From positions 74,644,629-74,708,628 of the forward strand of contig OW121741.1 in the NCBI GenBank assembly GCA_933228675.1: a stretch of 64,000 nucleotides of DNA, in the 5' to 3' direction. This document shows, one piece after another, positions 22,655 through 34,358 of this stretch; the first letter of the stretch is position 1, and every line of letters starts with the position of its first letter. A program made the position numbers and the translations under genes. The DNA is from Stomorhina lunata. Lineage: Eukaryota > Arthropoda > Insecta > Diptera > Rhiniidae. The notes beneath the pieces are model-generated. The model made no database searches and was not told the origin of the DNA. It saw only the letters and a list, made by a program, of their open reading frames with translations.

Positions 22655-24113
22655 CGCTATCTCGAAAACGGCTCTAACGATTTTGATAAAATTTGGACAG
22701 TGGGTATCTTTTTTGATGTATAGGTCGAAAAAGAAGGGACTTTTGGAACTTTTACCTCTAAGAGGGTAAAAACGGGTAAAAAGGAGAAAAAATCGAAAAC
22801 GCTATGTCTCCTAAAGTAATAGGTATAGAAACAAAATTAAAATTACGTTTTGAACAGCTTTGAAAATAAGCGGACAGGTGTTTGGTACTTTTTTGAAACT
22901 ATGTCCGATAGGGGGTAAAAAAGGGTGAAAATAGTTTTTTTGGTACTTTTTAACCCACTCTTATATTTTAAACTAAAGAATATAGAAAGAAACTCTGTAC
23001 TGCAATCAATAGATGTGAAAGAAACAGTAAATACGTATTTGGTACTTTTTTGATTTTGGGCCAAAATGGGTAAAAAAGGGATAAAATGATAACTTAACAT
23101 CTCAAAAAGTAATATGGATAGGAACATTATGTTAACTGCATTTTAATAAAATGTACCGAATTCAATTGATACCAAAGAAGTTCCAATTATGCATATGGAA
23201 CTTTTTGAAATTAGGGGATAAAAAGGGTAAAAAATTAGCAATGCTATGAATGTTTGTCTGTATGTATGTTCTTTATAGAATTGTAAACTGTGAATTGGAT
23301 CATGTTATGCTCTTTAGCGAAGATGTTGGGGATAAGCCTGCGAAGATTTTTAAGTTGATAAGACTAATTTCCGACAGATGGCGCCACTGAAAATTCCTAA
23401 AAATTAATTAAATCATAAACTGTACATTTGATCATGTTAAAATCTTTAGCAAAGTTGTAGCGTATGAGCCAGCGAAGGCTTTTTAGTTGGTGTGAATAAT
23501 TTCCGACAGGTGGCGCTACTGAAACTTACTCAAAGTCAATTTAATCGTAATCTGTACATTTAATCATGCTACAATCTTTAGCAAAGTTGTTGCAGATGAG
23601 CCGACGAAGGTTTCTTAGTTGGTATGAAGAAATTTCGACAGGTGGCGCTACAGAAATTTACTCAAAGTCAATTTAATCGTATGCTGTACATTTAATCATG
23701 CTATAATCTTCAGCAAAGTTGTTAGGGATAAGCCGAAGAAGATTTATGAATTGGAATAAGCAAAGTCCGACAGGTGGCGCCACAGAAAACTACTCAAAAT
23801 GAATTAAATCGTAAACTGTGCATTTGATCAGACTATAATCTTTAGCAAAGTTGTTGCGCATGAGTCGACAGAGGTTTCTGTTGATATGAATAATTTCAAA
23901 AATTATTCAAAATGAGTTAAACTGTAAACTATGCAAACTATGTGTTGGTCGGACAAAATAAATCAAATAATTCAAAATTAACTGAATATTTCTACAATGT
24001 CTTTCCTCTAAATTTATTTTAGCACTTTATAATATAAAATATATAAAAACTTTAAAATTTTCCTCAAAATGCTTATCATTAAGCTCCGAGCAAGGCTCGG
24101 TCTACCAGGTACT

Positions 24114-24258
24114 ATGGAATAAAATACAAAGATGTTTATGCCTAATATCAAATAAAATTAACTTGATAAGAGCGAAATTCCAAAATTTTTTTAAATTTTT
24201 CATGAAGTTTGAACTTTTGTCCATTGTATCTTTGTTATTTTTTGACATACCTTTACTT
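24114..24258. other. Short unique spacer
   Basis: AT-rich sequence between the H and P repeats with no recognised feature. Confidence 0.5.
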
Positions 24259-26166
24259 ATTATACCCGTTTCATTCCGTTTGTAATTTTCTTAATATTGG
24301 CCCAAAAATAAAAAAACGATATATATTCTGAATCCTTACGAAATTCTAAGACGATTGAGCGATGTCCGTCTGTCTGTCCGTCTGTCTGTCTGTTGAAATC
24401 ACGATAACGCATAAACGAAAGGAGCTAGCTCAATGAAACTAAGTAAAAAGATTCTTCATCACTAAGAAAATGTTGGTATTGAAATTGGGCAAAATCGGTT
24501 AACATTTGACCATAGCTCCCGTATAACCTCGCCTACGCTAATCGCTTATTTGCTAATAAATGACAAACTATAATAGCCATGATGATAAAATTTGGTATAT
24601 AGAAGTTTTGCATAAGCCCTAGACAGCATATAAAATTTCATCAAAATCGGTTGACATTTAGTCATAGCTCCCATACAAAAAACTTACGGAAACAGCCAAA
24701 ATTTCACCTAAAATACACTTAAATGTCAATAAATCTAAAACTATAATAGATATAATCACTAAATTTAGCACGAGGAGGTCTTATGTCCATGCCAGCCAGT
24801 GTGCAAAATTTTGTCGCAATCGGTCACTATTTGACCTAGCTCTCATATAAAAAACTTACGAAAATACAAAAATTCAAATAGAAAAGGGGATTTATGTCCG
24901 TCTGTCCGTCAGATAAAATCGTCATAGCTCCTTAACTACAAGAGCTAGTAAAACTAAATTAAGCACAAGGAAGTCTTATATCAATTCCAGGCAGTGTGCT
25001 AAATTTTGTCACAATCGGTCACCATTTGACCATAGCTCCCATATAAACAACTTATGGAAACACAAAAATACATAAAGAAAAGGTTGTTTATGTTCGTCTG
25101 TCCGTCAGATAAAAGCACGATAGCGCCTTAACGAAAAGAGCTAGAGGGACAAAATTTTACAAAAGTATTTTGGATATCTTTGAAAAGATGTGTGTTGAAA
25201 ATGGACAAAATCGGTTCAAATTTAGTTTGAGCTCCCATATAACCCCGCGAAAAGCATTAATGCTGATAAATTGAATACAGTTGTAATAGCTATGACGATT
25301 AAATTTAAAATAGGCAAGTTTTATGCAATTTTTGATCAGTTTATCAAATTTTATTGGAATCAGTCCATATTTGACTTTAGCTTTCATATAAAAAACACTC
25401 ACGGAAACCAAAAATTTTGGCAAAGGCAAGTTAAAAGCTATTAAATTAGAAACTATGATAGCTATGGTCACTATATAATAAGCTCTATATATATACCAGC
25501 CAGTGTGTAAAATTTTGTTACAATCGGTCAACATTTGGCTATAATTCTTATATATATATATATAACATCCCCTTTTTATATCTACAATCAAAAATATTTG
25601 GAGGTACATTCATTATATTAAGATTGCACCTATGAAATTAGATAGGCATCAATCAATGTCCAGCCCAGACTTATGTGGGGTTTATATAACTCAAGCGTCT
25701 GACGATTGAGTGAAATTTACATGTATTTTGTTTTTGTTACAGTAACAAAACACATGTAAAATTCACTCAATCGTCAGGCGCTTGAGTTATATAAACCCTA
25801 CATTTATATATGATGAATGCATTAGGAACTCCTAACGAAATATATGGACCTGCCGTGTTTAGCCTAGCTACATATTAACGAAAAGTATTTAGCAACTTAT
25901 TAATGTAGAACTATACCCGGTTATGAGACCGAATTTTGATCAAAGTAAATACTGAGGAAACCACTAAAATATTTTTAAATGTTGAACTATAGAGCTACGG
26001 CAACCGAATTTAGGCCAAAGGTTATACCAACAATACCAATTAGCTTAGCGATTTTTTCAGTTTTGGTCCAGATTTTGAATTAGCTGCAACCTGTTTCTGA
26101 ATTTAACACAACTTGATGGTGGGTATATAAGATTCGGCACAGCCGAATATAACACTCTTACTTGTT
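24259..26166 (+). repeat. Hairpin repeat family P, copy 2
   Basis: The copy starts TATACCCG but lacks the following roughly 35 bases present in the other copies. It has the TCTG/TCCG run near 24366, internal 195-bp units (TCCGTCTGTCCGTCAGATAA at about 24898 and 25093), and the terminal hairpin ATTCGGCACAGCCGAAT with CTTACTTG. A 130-bp foldback element is inserted at 25674. Confidence 0.85.
25674..25803. mobile_element. 130-bp foldback MITE inside repeat P
   Basis: Almost the whole insert is an inverted repeat. The left arm begins TGTGGGGTTTATATAACTCA and the right arm ends GTTATATAAACCCTACA, with the centre near TTTTTGTTACAGTAACAAAA. The matching place in the P copy at 30700-30720 lacks it (CAGACTTTATATATGATG), giving a natural empty site. 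It is a tiny non-autonomous element that can form a near-perfect hairpin. Its superfamily is not clear; the junction allows a TA duplication. Confidence 0.8.
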
Positions 26167-26553
26167 TTTTATATGAGATCTATATTTAGGTGGCATCATT
26201 TTTTCAAAAAATGGTTATTTTTGACCGTTCTGAATTTAAATTCAGATTCAGCACACAATTTTACAAAAATATTGGATTTCTGATTCGTTTGGTCTAAAGA
26301 CTGTTAAGTAGTGTTGAAAATTTTAAAATTTACTGGAGTGAAGTAGTAGGACTCAACATTTTTATATTTTTAGCTTACCCCTTAAAATATATCTTAGTAA
26401 AAAAAGTAAGTTTCGATTTTAATTTAAAGAGAAAATAATTTCAAAAAGGCTTGAAATTCACTATTCGTATAATATAGAACTTTGGGACGATATGGGTTAA
26501 CTATTTTTTTTTTATTTTTTTATTATATTATTTTTATTATTTTATTTTATTAT
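26167..26553. other. Unique AT-rich spacer
   Basis: No gene is recognised. A T-rich low-complexity run at 26500-26555 precedes the next P copy. Confidence 0.5.
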
Positions 26554-27635
26554 TATACCCACCATCAAAAAGAATGGGGGGTATATTAAGCGATGTCCGT
26601 CTGTCTGTCCGTCTGTCTGTCTGTTGAAATCACGATTACGCCTAAAAGAAAGGAGCTAGCTCACTGAAACTTAGTAAAAACATTCTTCATCTATGAGGAA
26701 ATTTTGGTATTGAAATAAGGCAAAATCGGTTAACATTTAACCATAGCTCCCGTATAACCTCGTCTAGGCTAATCGCTTATTTGCTAATGAAGGACAAATG
26801 ATAACAGCTATAATAACAAAATTTGGTATCTAGAAGTTTTACATAAGCACTATATAAGCATATACAATTTCATCGAAATCGGTTCACATTCAACCATAGC
26901 TCCCATATAAAAAACATACGGAAACACAAAAATACAAAAAGAAAAGGGGGTTTATATCCGTCTGTCCGTTAGATAAAAGCGTGATAGTGCCTTAACTAAA
27001 AGGGCTACAGCAAAATTTTACAAAAGGAAGTCTTATGTAAATGCCAGCCAGTGTGCAAAATTTTGTTACAATAGGTTACTATTTGACCATAGCTCCCATA
27101 TAAAAGAACTTACAGAAATACAAAAAGAAAAGGAGGTTTATGTCCGTCTGTCCGTCAGATAAAATTGCGACAGCTCCTTAACTACAAAAGCTAGAGAGAC
27201 AAAATTTTACAAAACTATTTTTTATATGTAACAAAATTGTGTACTGAAAATGGGCGAAATCGGTTCACATTTAGTAAGAGCTCCCACATAACCCCTCCCC
27301 TGGAAACACATGAATGCTGATAAATTTAATACAATTGTAATAGCTATGACGACTAAATTTAGAATAGAGAAGTTATATGCAACTATTGGTCAGTATATCA
27401 AATTTAATAGGAATCGGTCCATATTTGACTATAGCTTTTAACACTCCCGGAAACCAAAAAATATGCAGCAAGGACCAGTTAAAAGCTATTAAATTAGAAA
27501 CTATGACAGCTATTGCCACTAAATTTGAAAAAATGAGCTTTATATAAATGCCAGCCAGTGTGTGAAATTTTGTTACAATCGGTCAAAATTTGCCTATAAT
27601 TCTTATATATATGTACATATATTACATCCCCTTTT

Positions 27636-29008
27636 TATACCCTTCACCAATAGGTGAGAGGGTATTATAAGTTTGTGATTCCATTTGTAATTTTATTAGT
27701 GAACGTAGACACCATAAAAATTATACCGATCGACTCAGAATCGGGAGGAGAATCGATTAAGCGATGTCTGTCTGTCGGTCTGTCCGTCTGTCTCTCTGTT
27801 GGAATCAAGTTTCTGAAGCCCCTGCAGGATGGACCCACATAAATTATATATCAGATTTTGGAATTCTCCCGCAATGAACGCTATTAAATTACATTAAAAT
27901 CGGTTTATAAATACCAAAAATTAGACGAAAATTTTAAAATTTTTGATTGAAACACACTTTTAAATAACAAGAGAAAAAAGATAGTCCTGGTGTTCATGTG
28001 ATAATATTTTATATATCAGATTGTAGGAAATGGTTCCCCAAAGCACTCTGTAAAATCTTATCAAAATCGGTCCATAAACAACTGAGATATTAGCTAAGTA
28101 CATTATATGCGTTCAAAACCTGCATTTGTATGTATGTATCTCACATATCAATGAAAATTTAATTTTATTAATTGCAATTGGGAGAAATACGTTCACGTTT
28201 GATAATTGCTCCCGTATAACTTCGCCTAAGGCAATCTCTTAGTAGCTAATAAATGACAAATTATAATAGATACGAATATGACATTTACTAGAAAGATGTT
28301 GCACAATATCGTTATTTAGCGCTATAGCGCCTAAAACAAACTTTCTAGAGGTACAATATTTAACAAAAGTATTTCTGATCTCTTGAAAAGTTCGGTATTG
28401 AAAATGGGCGAACTCGGTTCCTATTTAGTGAAATCTCCTATATAACCCAGGACAGGAATCACTTTAATGCTGATAAATTAAATTACATTAAAATTGCACA
28501 AAGAACTAGAGCAAAACTTTCCACACATTCATCGGACAGATCGGAGGAACAATACATCCCAAATATTATTGATCTAGATGATGAGCATAACCAAGGCTAG
28601 GAATTACATTAGTATGAACAAAAGAAAATTAATATACATATCATGCATTTGTGTGGGGCTCAACTAAGTAATCAGAAACTATATAATCGATATATATCAA
28701 AATGGATGTGTTTAAGTATGCAACGTATGGACTCCAAAACGGCTGGGCCGAAATTTTCAAGGAATCTTGAGAATACCCCGGCGGGTGACACTACGAAGTC
28801 TGATTTTTGATTTTCGATCGGCGGGCGGATAGGCGTGGGAAAATTCAATTTTCATATTGTACCACTTATGTTTGCTTAGGGCCACTAACGCGGAACGGGT
28901 CAGCTAGTTATCAATAAATTCTTACGATTTTGTACTTTACTTTTGGAACACCATTCGTGAAGGGTATCCAAGATTCGGCAATGCCGAATATACCACTCTT
29001 ACTTGTTT
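27636..29008 (+). mobile_element. Element D, a P-related hairpin repeat nested in P
   Basis: It begins TATACCCTTCACCAATAGGT and ends GAAGGGTATCCAAG, then the hairpin ATTCGG-CAATG-CCGAAT (28973-28989), then ATACCACTCTTACTTGTTT. It has the same design as family P (GTATA-CCC start, TCTG/TCCG microsatellite near 27767, hairpin, CTTACTTGTT end) but a different body. It is inserted cleanly in P copy 3. A further Helitron-like tail occurs within it at about 28710-28908. No ORF is visible. Confidence 0.75.
28710..28908 (+). repeat. Helitron-like 3' tail fragment within element D
   Basis: The segment reads GCAACGTATGGACTCCAAAA, then CGGCTGGGCCGAAATTTTC, and ends GCGGAACGGGTCAGCTAGT. The terminal CTAGT is the canonical Helitron 3' end, and the ACTCCAAAACGGCTGGGCCG block is of a kind often seen in insect mobile elements. 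No Rep/helicase coding is present. The start is approximate. Confidence 0.35.
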
Positions 29009-29216
29009 ATATCTAAAATCAAACAGATCTGGATTTACAAGTAGCATATTAAGATTATGTATATGATAGATGCATTAGGAACTCCTAACAAAATATATAT
29101 ACGTTTTGAATTTGCTGCACCCTCGTAGATGTGTGAGATATGATTCTAAATTTAACACAACTTGATGGTGGGTATATAAGATTCGGTACAGCCGAATATA
29201 AGACTCTTATTTGTTT

Positions 29217-31095
29217 TTATACCCACCATCAAAAAGAATGGGGGGTATATTGAGATTGTCATTCCGTTTGTAATTTCCTTAATATTGGTTCAAAAATCAA
29301 AAACGATATATATTCTGAATCCTTATGAAATTCTAAGACGATTGAGCTATGTCCGTCTGTCTGTCCGTCTGTCTGTCCGTCTGTCTGTCCGTCTGTCTGT
29401 CCGTCTGTCTGTCTGTCTGTCTGTTGAAATCACGATAACGTCTAAACGAAAAGAGCTAGCTAACTGAAACTTAGCAAAAACATTCTTTATCTATGAGAAA
29501 ATTTTGGTATTGAAATTGGGCAAAATCGGTTAGCATTTGGCCATAGCTCCCGTATAACCTCGTCTAGGCTAATCGCTTATTTGCTAATAAATGACAAATT
29601 ATGACAGTTATGATGACAAAATTTGGTATCTAGAAGTTTTAGATAAGCACTAGGCAGCATATAAAATTTCATCGAAATCGGTTCACATTTAGCCATAGCT
29701 CCCATACAAAAAACTTACGAAAACAGGCTAAATTTCACCCAAAATACACTTTAATGCCAATAAATCTAAAAGTATAACAGATATAACCACTAAATTTGGC
29801 ACAAGAAAGTCTTATATCAATGCCAGCCAGTGTGCAAAATTTTGTCACAATCGGTCACTATTTGACCTAGCTCCCATATAAAAAACTTACGAAAACACAA
29901 AAATTCAAAAAGAAAAGGGGATTTATGTCCGTCTGTCCGTCAGATAAAATCGTGATAGCTCCTTAACTACAAGAGCTAGTAAGACTAAATTAAGCACAAA
30001 GAAGTCTTATGTCAATGCCAGCCAGTGTGCAAAATTTCGTCACAATCGGTCACCATTTGACCATAGCTCCCATATAAAAAACTTATGGAAACACAAAAAT
30101 ACATAAAGAAAAGGTTGTTTATGTCCGTCTGTCCGTCAGATAAAAGCACGATAGCGCCTTAACGAAAAGAGCTAGAGGGACAAAATTTTACAAAAGTATT
30201 TTGGATATCTTGAAAAAGATGTGTGTTGAAAATGGACAAAATCGGTTCAAATTTAGTTAGAGCTCCCATATAACCCCGCCCCGGGAAACACATTAATGCT
30301 GATAAATTGAATACAATTGTAATAGCTATGACGATTAAATTTAAAATAGGGAAGTTTTATGCAATTTTTGATCAGTTTATCAAATTTTATAGGAATCAGT
30401 CCATATTTGACTTTAGCTTTCTTGTGAAAAACACTCACGGAAACCAAAAATTTTAGCAAAGGCCAGTTAAAAGCTATTAAATTAGAAACTATGATAGCTA
30501 TGGTCACTAAATTTTGCAAGAATAAGCTCTCTATATATACCAGCCAGTGCGTAAAATTTTGTTATAATCGGTCAACATTTGGCTATAATTCTTATATATA
30601 TAACATCCCCTTTTTTATATCTACAATCAAAAAGATTTGGAGGTACATTCATTATATTTAGATTGCACCTACGAAATTATGTAGGCATCAATCAATGTTC
30701 AGTCCAGACTTTATATATGATGAATGCATTAGGAACTCATAACGAAATATATGGACCTGTCGTATTACTATTAACGTGTTTAGCCTAACTACATATTAAT
30801 CACAACGAAAAGTATTTAACAACTTATTAATGTAAAACTATACCTGGTTATGAGACCGAATTTTGATCAAAGTAAATACTGGGGAAACCACTAAAATATT
30901 TTTGAATGTTGAACTATAAAGCTACGGAAACCTAATTTAGTCCAAAGGTTTTACCAACAATACCAAATAGCTTAGCGATTTTTCCAGTTTTGGTGCAGAT
31001 TTTGAATTAGCTGCAACCTGTTTCTGAATTTAACACAACTTGATGGTGGGTATATAAGATTCGGCACAGCCGAATATAACACTCTTACTTGTTTT
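29217..31095 (+). repeat. Hairpin repeat family P, copy 4
   Basis: This full-length copy starts TATACCCACCATC directly after the tail of P copy 3. An expanded TCTG/TCCG microsatellite lies at 29348-29425. Internal 195-bp units have TCCGTCTGTCCGTCAGATAA at about 29928 and 30123. The end carries ATTCGGCACAGCCGAAT and CTTACTTGTTTTT. It serves as the intact reference for the insertions in copies 2 and 3. Confidence 0.85.
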
Positions 31096-31336
31096 TATAT
31101 ATATTATTAAACCTAATGACAAAAACAATTCAAATGCACCGAAATTCACAAAATCTAAAGATAATGAGAATTTTATATTAATTTATTGCATACATTACTA
31201 AAAACAAATTGCTGAATTTCAAGAAAATAGGTGAACAGTTGACCCTAGCTCCCATATATCCTCTAATTACGGAAATGACTTGAGTACAAAATTATAAATT
31301 TTCATTTTATTTAGTTTATCCTTAATATAAAGAGTG
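31096..31336. repeat. Weak repeat-P-like remnant
   Basis: AT-rich sequence in which GAACAGTTGACCCTAGCTCC and CATATATCC recall the P internal units. Nothing else is recognisable. Confidence 0.35.
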
Positions 31337-32593
31337 CTCTAAATAAAATTTGTAGTTGGATTTTCTTAAATAAAAATCAAACCTTTTAATATAAAAACTC
31401 TACAAAATACGCAAATATAATGACATATTATACAAAATCATTTAGCATTAAAATGTTTACTTAGTACTCGGGTTTTGCAAAATTATCGACTTTTTTCGGA
31501 AACCCTCCCATTAAAAATTTTACAGTTGCTTCTGATACCTTTTTGGAGCATGTGTTCCACCTGCGCTTAAAATCGGACATGTTCTTGGAAATCTTTCCTG
31601 TGGTCTTCAATTCCTTTTTTACCAGAGCCCAATACCTTTCCACAGGCCGGAGTTCTGGACAGTTAGGTGGATTTGCCTCTCGTGGTACAAAAATGACATT
31701 ATTCTTTGAGTACCACTCAAGTGCCTTTTTTCCATAATGGCATGATGCCAAATCGGGCCAAAAAAATGTAGTCACTCTGTGCTCTCTTAAAAAGGGTAAC
31801 AACCGTTTTTGTAGGCACTCCTTTATATAAATTTCTGTGTTTATTGTGCCAGATGCCACAAATACTTTACTTCTTTTGCCACAACTGCAAATAGCTTGCC
31901 ACACGAGAAACTTCTTAGGGAATTTTGTTTGTTTTTTTCTGCGAAACTCTTGCCGAACATTGCCCCGTTTATTAGCAACATAAAAATCTTGACCAGGAAG
32001 TTGAGAAAAGTCTGCCAGTACGTATGTTTCATCATCCATCACACAACAGGTGTATTTTTTTATAAAATCACACTTCAATTTTTTCGCTCGTTTTTTTGCT
32101 TCTAAGTTCTATATAGCATTGCGATCTGGAACCTTTTGGACTTTGTATGTCTTCAGTCCAGCATAAGCTTTGACTCTATGTACAAAATTCGTAGAACATT
32201 TCACCGTACGAGCTGCTTTTCTTAAAGAAGTGTTAGGCGCTCTTCGAAAGAGTAGCTCGACTTCTTTTGCCTTACCAATATCTGTAGGATCTTTTTTCCT
32301 CCCTGATCCAGGTTTTCTTTCAATGCTCAGGTTTTCCTTATACCGTCTAATGGCATTAGAAACCATTCGAGGGTCAACTTTCAAATTTTTAGCTATTTTT
32401 TTAAAAGTCCATGACGGATTTTTTTTTAAAGTTTTAATTATATTTTCACGAATTTTTTTTTCGCAGTCCATTTTGATTGAAATAACTATTGAAAATTAAT
32501 AATTTCTAACATAATAGTATCTGACATATCTATAGAAACTAACTTGATCACAAAATAAATTATTTCTTGCACTATGGATAAATTTTGTCTAAA
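31337..32593 (-). mobile_element. Tc1-like element (limits approximate)
   Basis: It contains a Tc1-family transposase pseudogene. The outer limits are a guess from a weak inverted similarity between CTCTAAATAAAATTTGTAG at the left and the complement of ATAAATTTTGTCTAAAA at the right. That gives about 1.26 kb, a normal size for the group. The inverted repeats are too decayed to be sure. Confidence 0.4.
31461..32471 (-). pseudogene. Tc1/mariner transposase (DD37E type), one premature stop
   Basis: The protein starts at 32471 (MDCEKKIRENIIKTLKKNPS), with two helix-turn-helix regions around a GSGRKK linker. A TAG at 32109-32111 interrupts it in the same frame, after which it continues (NLEAKKRAKKLKCDFIKK) to TAA at 31461. 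The catalytic motifs are VMDDETYV, FFWPDLASCHYG and LRPVERYW. The second D and the E are separated by 37 residues, hence DD37E. Total length is about 336 codons, full size for Tc1-like proteins. One nonsense change is the only clear lesion, so it is a fairly young pseudogene. Confidence 0.85.
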
Positions 32594-34358
32594 ATAGTAA
32601 ATGCATATTTTTTTTAAGAACAGTCTTTAATTATTACTTATTCATGGATTTTCATAAAATAATGTTTATTTTATTAATAATACTTCGATTTTTTGCTCTA
32701 TTATATTTTGTGAGATTCAATCAAATCGAGCAAGACGTTTCAAAAAAATGATAAAATTTATAGATCGGATTTTTGTTAATTTTATAAACAAAAAAATTAA
32801 AAGAAAATTGAATTTCGATCATTATTTTAGTCTGAAGACCATAATGAATAAAGAATGTAGTGGTGATCAAATTTAAAGTAAAAAGTTAAACTTTGTAAAC
32901 TAGTGTAGTTTTTGGTTTTTATTAATGAAAAGAAAATATTAAATTGTATTGAAAGCAGATAATTTTCCAATTTTGGAAATAAAATAAATATTTATCCATA
33001 GAATTTTTCATGGGGTTTGCCAAAAATCCATCATGACTAGATAATCTATTTTAATAATTTTGCTGATAAACCCCCTATCTCATGACATACCATTTTTTAT
33101 GATATCCATATTTTTCCCTTAGTCTATTTTCTTAGTAACAAATAAATGTTCTAACATTTATATTTATTTATGAAATTAAACAAATAATGTTTATATTTAT
33201 TACAAAAAAACAACCAAAAATAATACAAATAAAATCATAATTTTCCACATGAATCTCCTAAAAAAAACACCCCCTTTTATAAATATGGCAAATCAATAGC
33301 ATGAATATTCATATGGGCCATTAAACTTTATTGCATTTCCTTTTCTAAGAAATTGTGGACCCACCCAAAACATGTTTTCTGGTCGTAACTGAGCCTAAGG
33401 AAACTATTAAGTTTTCCCATTCATCCGAACATTTTAGATAATCAAAAATTGTATTTGTTTTTCCCACACGCCAACTCCAGCCATGAATTTAATTGAATTG
33501 AAAGTTTAATTCTTTAAATCTTACATTTAGTTCTTCTTCATTAGTTTTTATTATTTTATAACCCCAAAAAGCGAAAAAAGTATTCGAATCAAATTAAATT
33601 TGAAGATTTTAATAAAAATAAAAATTCAACTTAACTGATTTTTAATATACTCGTAACTTTAATTTGTTCCAGTTTTTTTTTTCCTTTTTTTTCTCAAACA
33701 TTTTTATATGAAATTATTTTCTAAAACTCATTTAAAATGATTTCATTTTTATTTTTTTCTTGCACAAAAAAAGGAAGTAACAAAAAGGATATACAGAAAT
33801 GAATTAAAATGTTTTATGGTTGCCAAGGAAATCCGTTTGTGCGATATCTTAATGAAAAATGAAAAATATTTAAAAGTTTTCATCACGATTTTATACAATA
33901 TTTACTGACTGATGATGTTTTATATGTATATGTACCCTCTAGTCTATTATAAGGATAATATAAGGATTTTAAATGAAATTAAACTGAATCTAGTAGAAAT
34001 ACTCGGTCACCCAAAGTCTTAATGAAGTACAACAAAAACAAATGCGATTATAGATTACAAAGGCTTCAATTTCGTTAAAGGGAAACTCAATATGCAGCTG
34101 ATTTATAGTTACCGAGAATTCCATTATTATGTCGCAAATTGATTAAAATTTTCATAGCAAAAGGATATAGTTTTTGGCACAGAAAATACGTTTAAATTGC
34201 ATTAAGGGAAAAAGCGGTATTAATTCTCTGCGGAAAAATTCAATAAATATTTGCCTGGATTAAAAGTTCTTGCCAGTAATTGGATTTTATTTGGCAAAAG
34301 TAACTATAAAGTAAAATATAGCCTTAACTCATATATTCAAATCTTATCATGTATTCAA
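32594..34358. other. AT-rich non-coding stretch
   Basis: No gene or RNA is recognised. It is single-copy sequence of intron or intergenic type with no tandem structure seen. Confidence 0.5.

Larger units (their letters stand above)
19563..24113 (+). repeat. Hairpin repeat family H, copy 3, split by transposon B
   Basis: The left end (19563-19603, TATCTTATATTCTTAAACGA then GCAATAATTG and TA repeats) and the main body (22625-24113) together match one full H repeat, interrupted in its (TA)n tract by element B (19604-22624). The body shows GAGATAGCGATT-type sequence in inverse form, about 132-bp units with GGCGCC, and the CCGAGCAAGGCTCGG hairpin just before 24113. Confidence 0.8.
26554..29216 (+). 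repeat. Hairpin repeat family P, copy 3, with nested element D
   Basis: The left part (26554-27635) and right part (29009-29216) match consecutive segments of the other P copies. They are separated by element D. The break falls in the stretch CCCCTTTTTATATCTA of the uninterrupted copies. The end carries the variant hairpin ATTCGGTACAGCCGAAT and CTTATTTGTTTTT, and it abuts the next P copy directly. Confidence 0.8.

Noticed and set aside
22482..22769. 95-codon frame at the right end of transposon B
   Set aside because: It runs from the B inverted repeat through the TA tract into repeat H, so it is not a gene.
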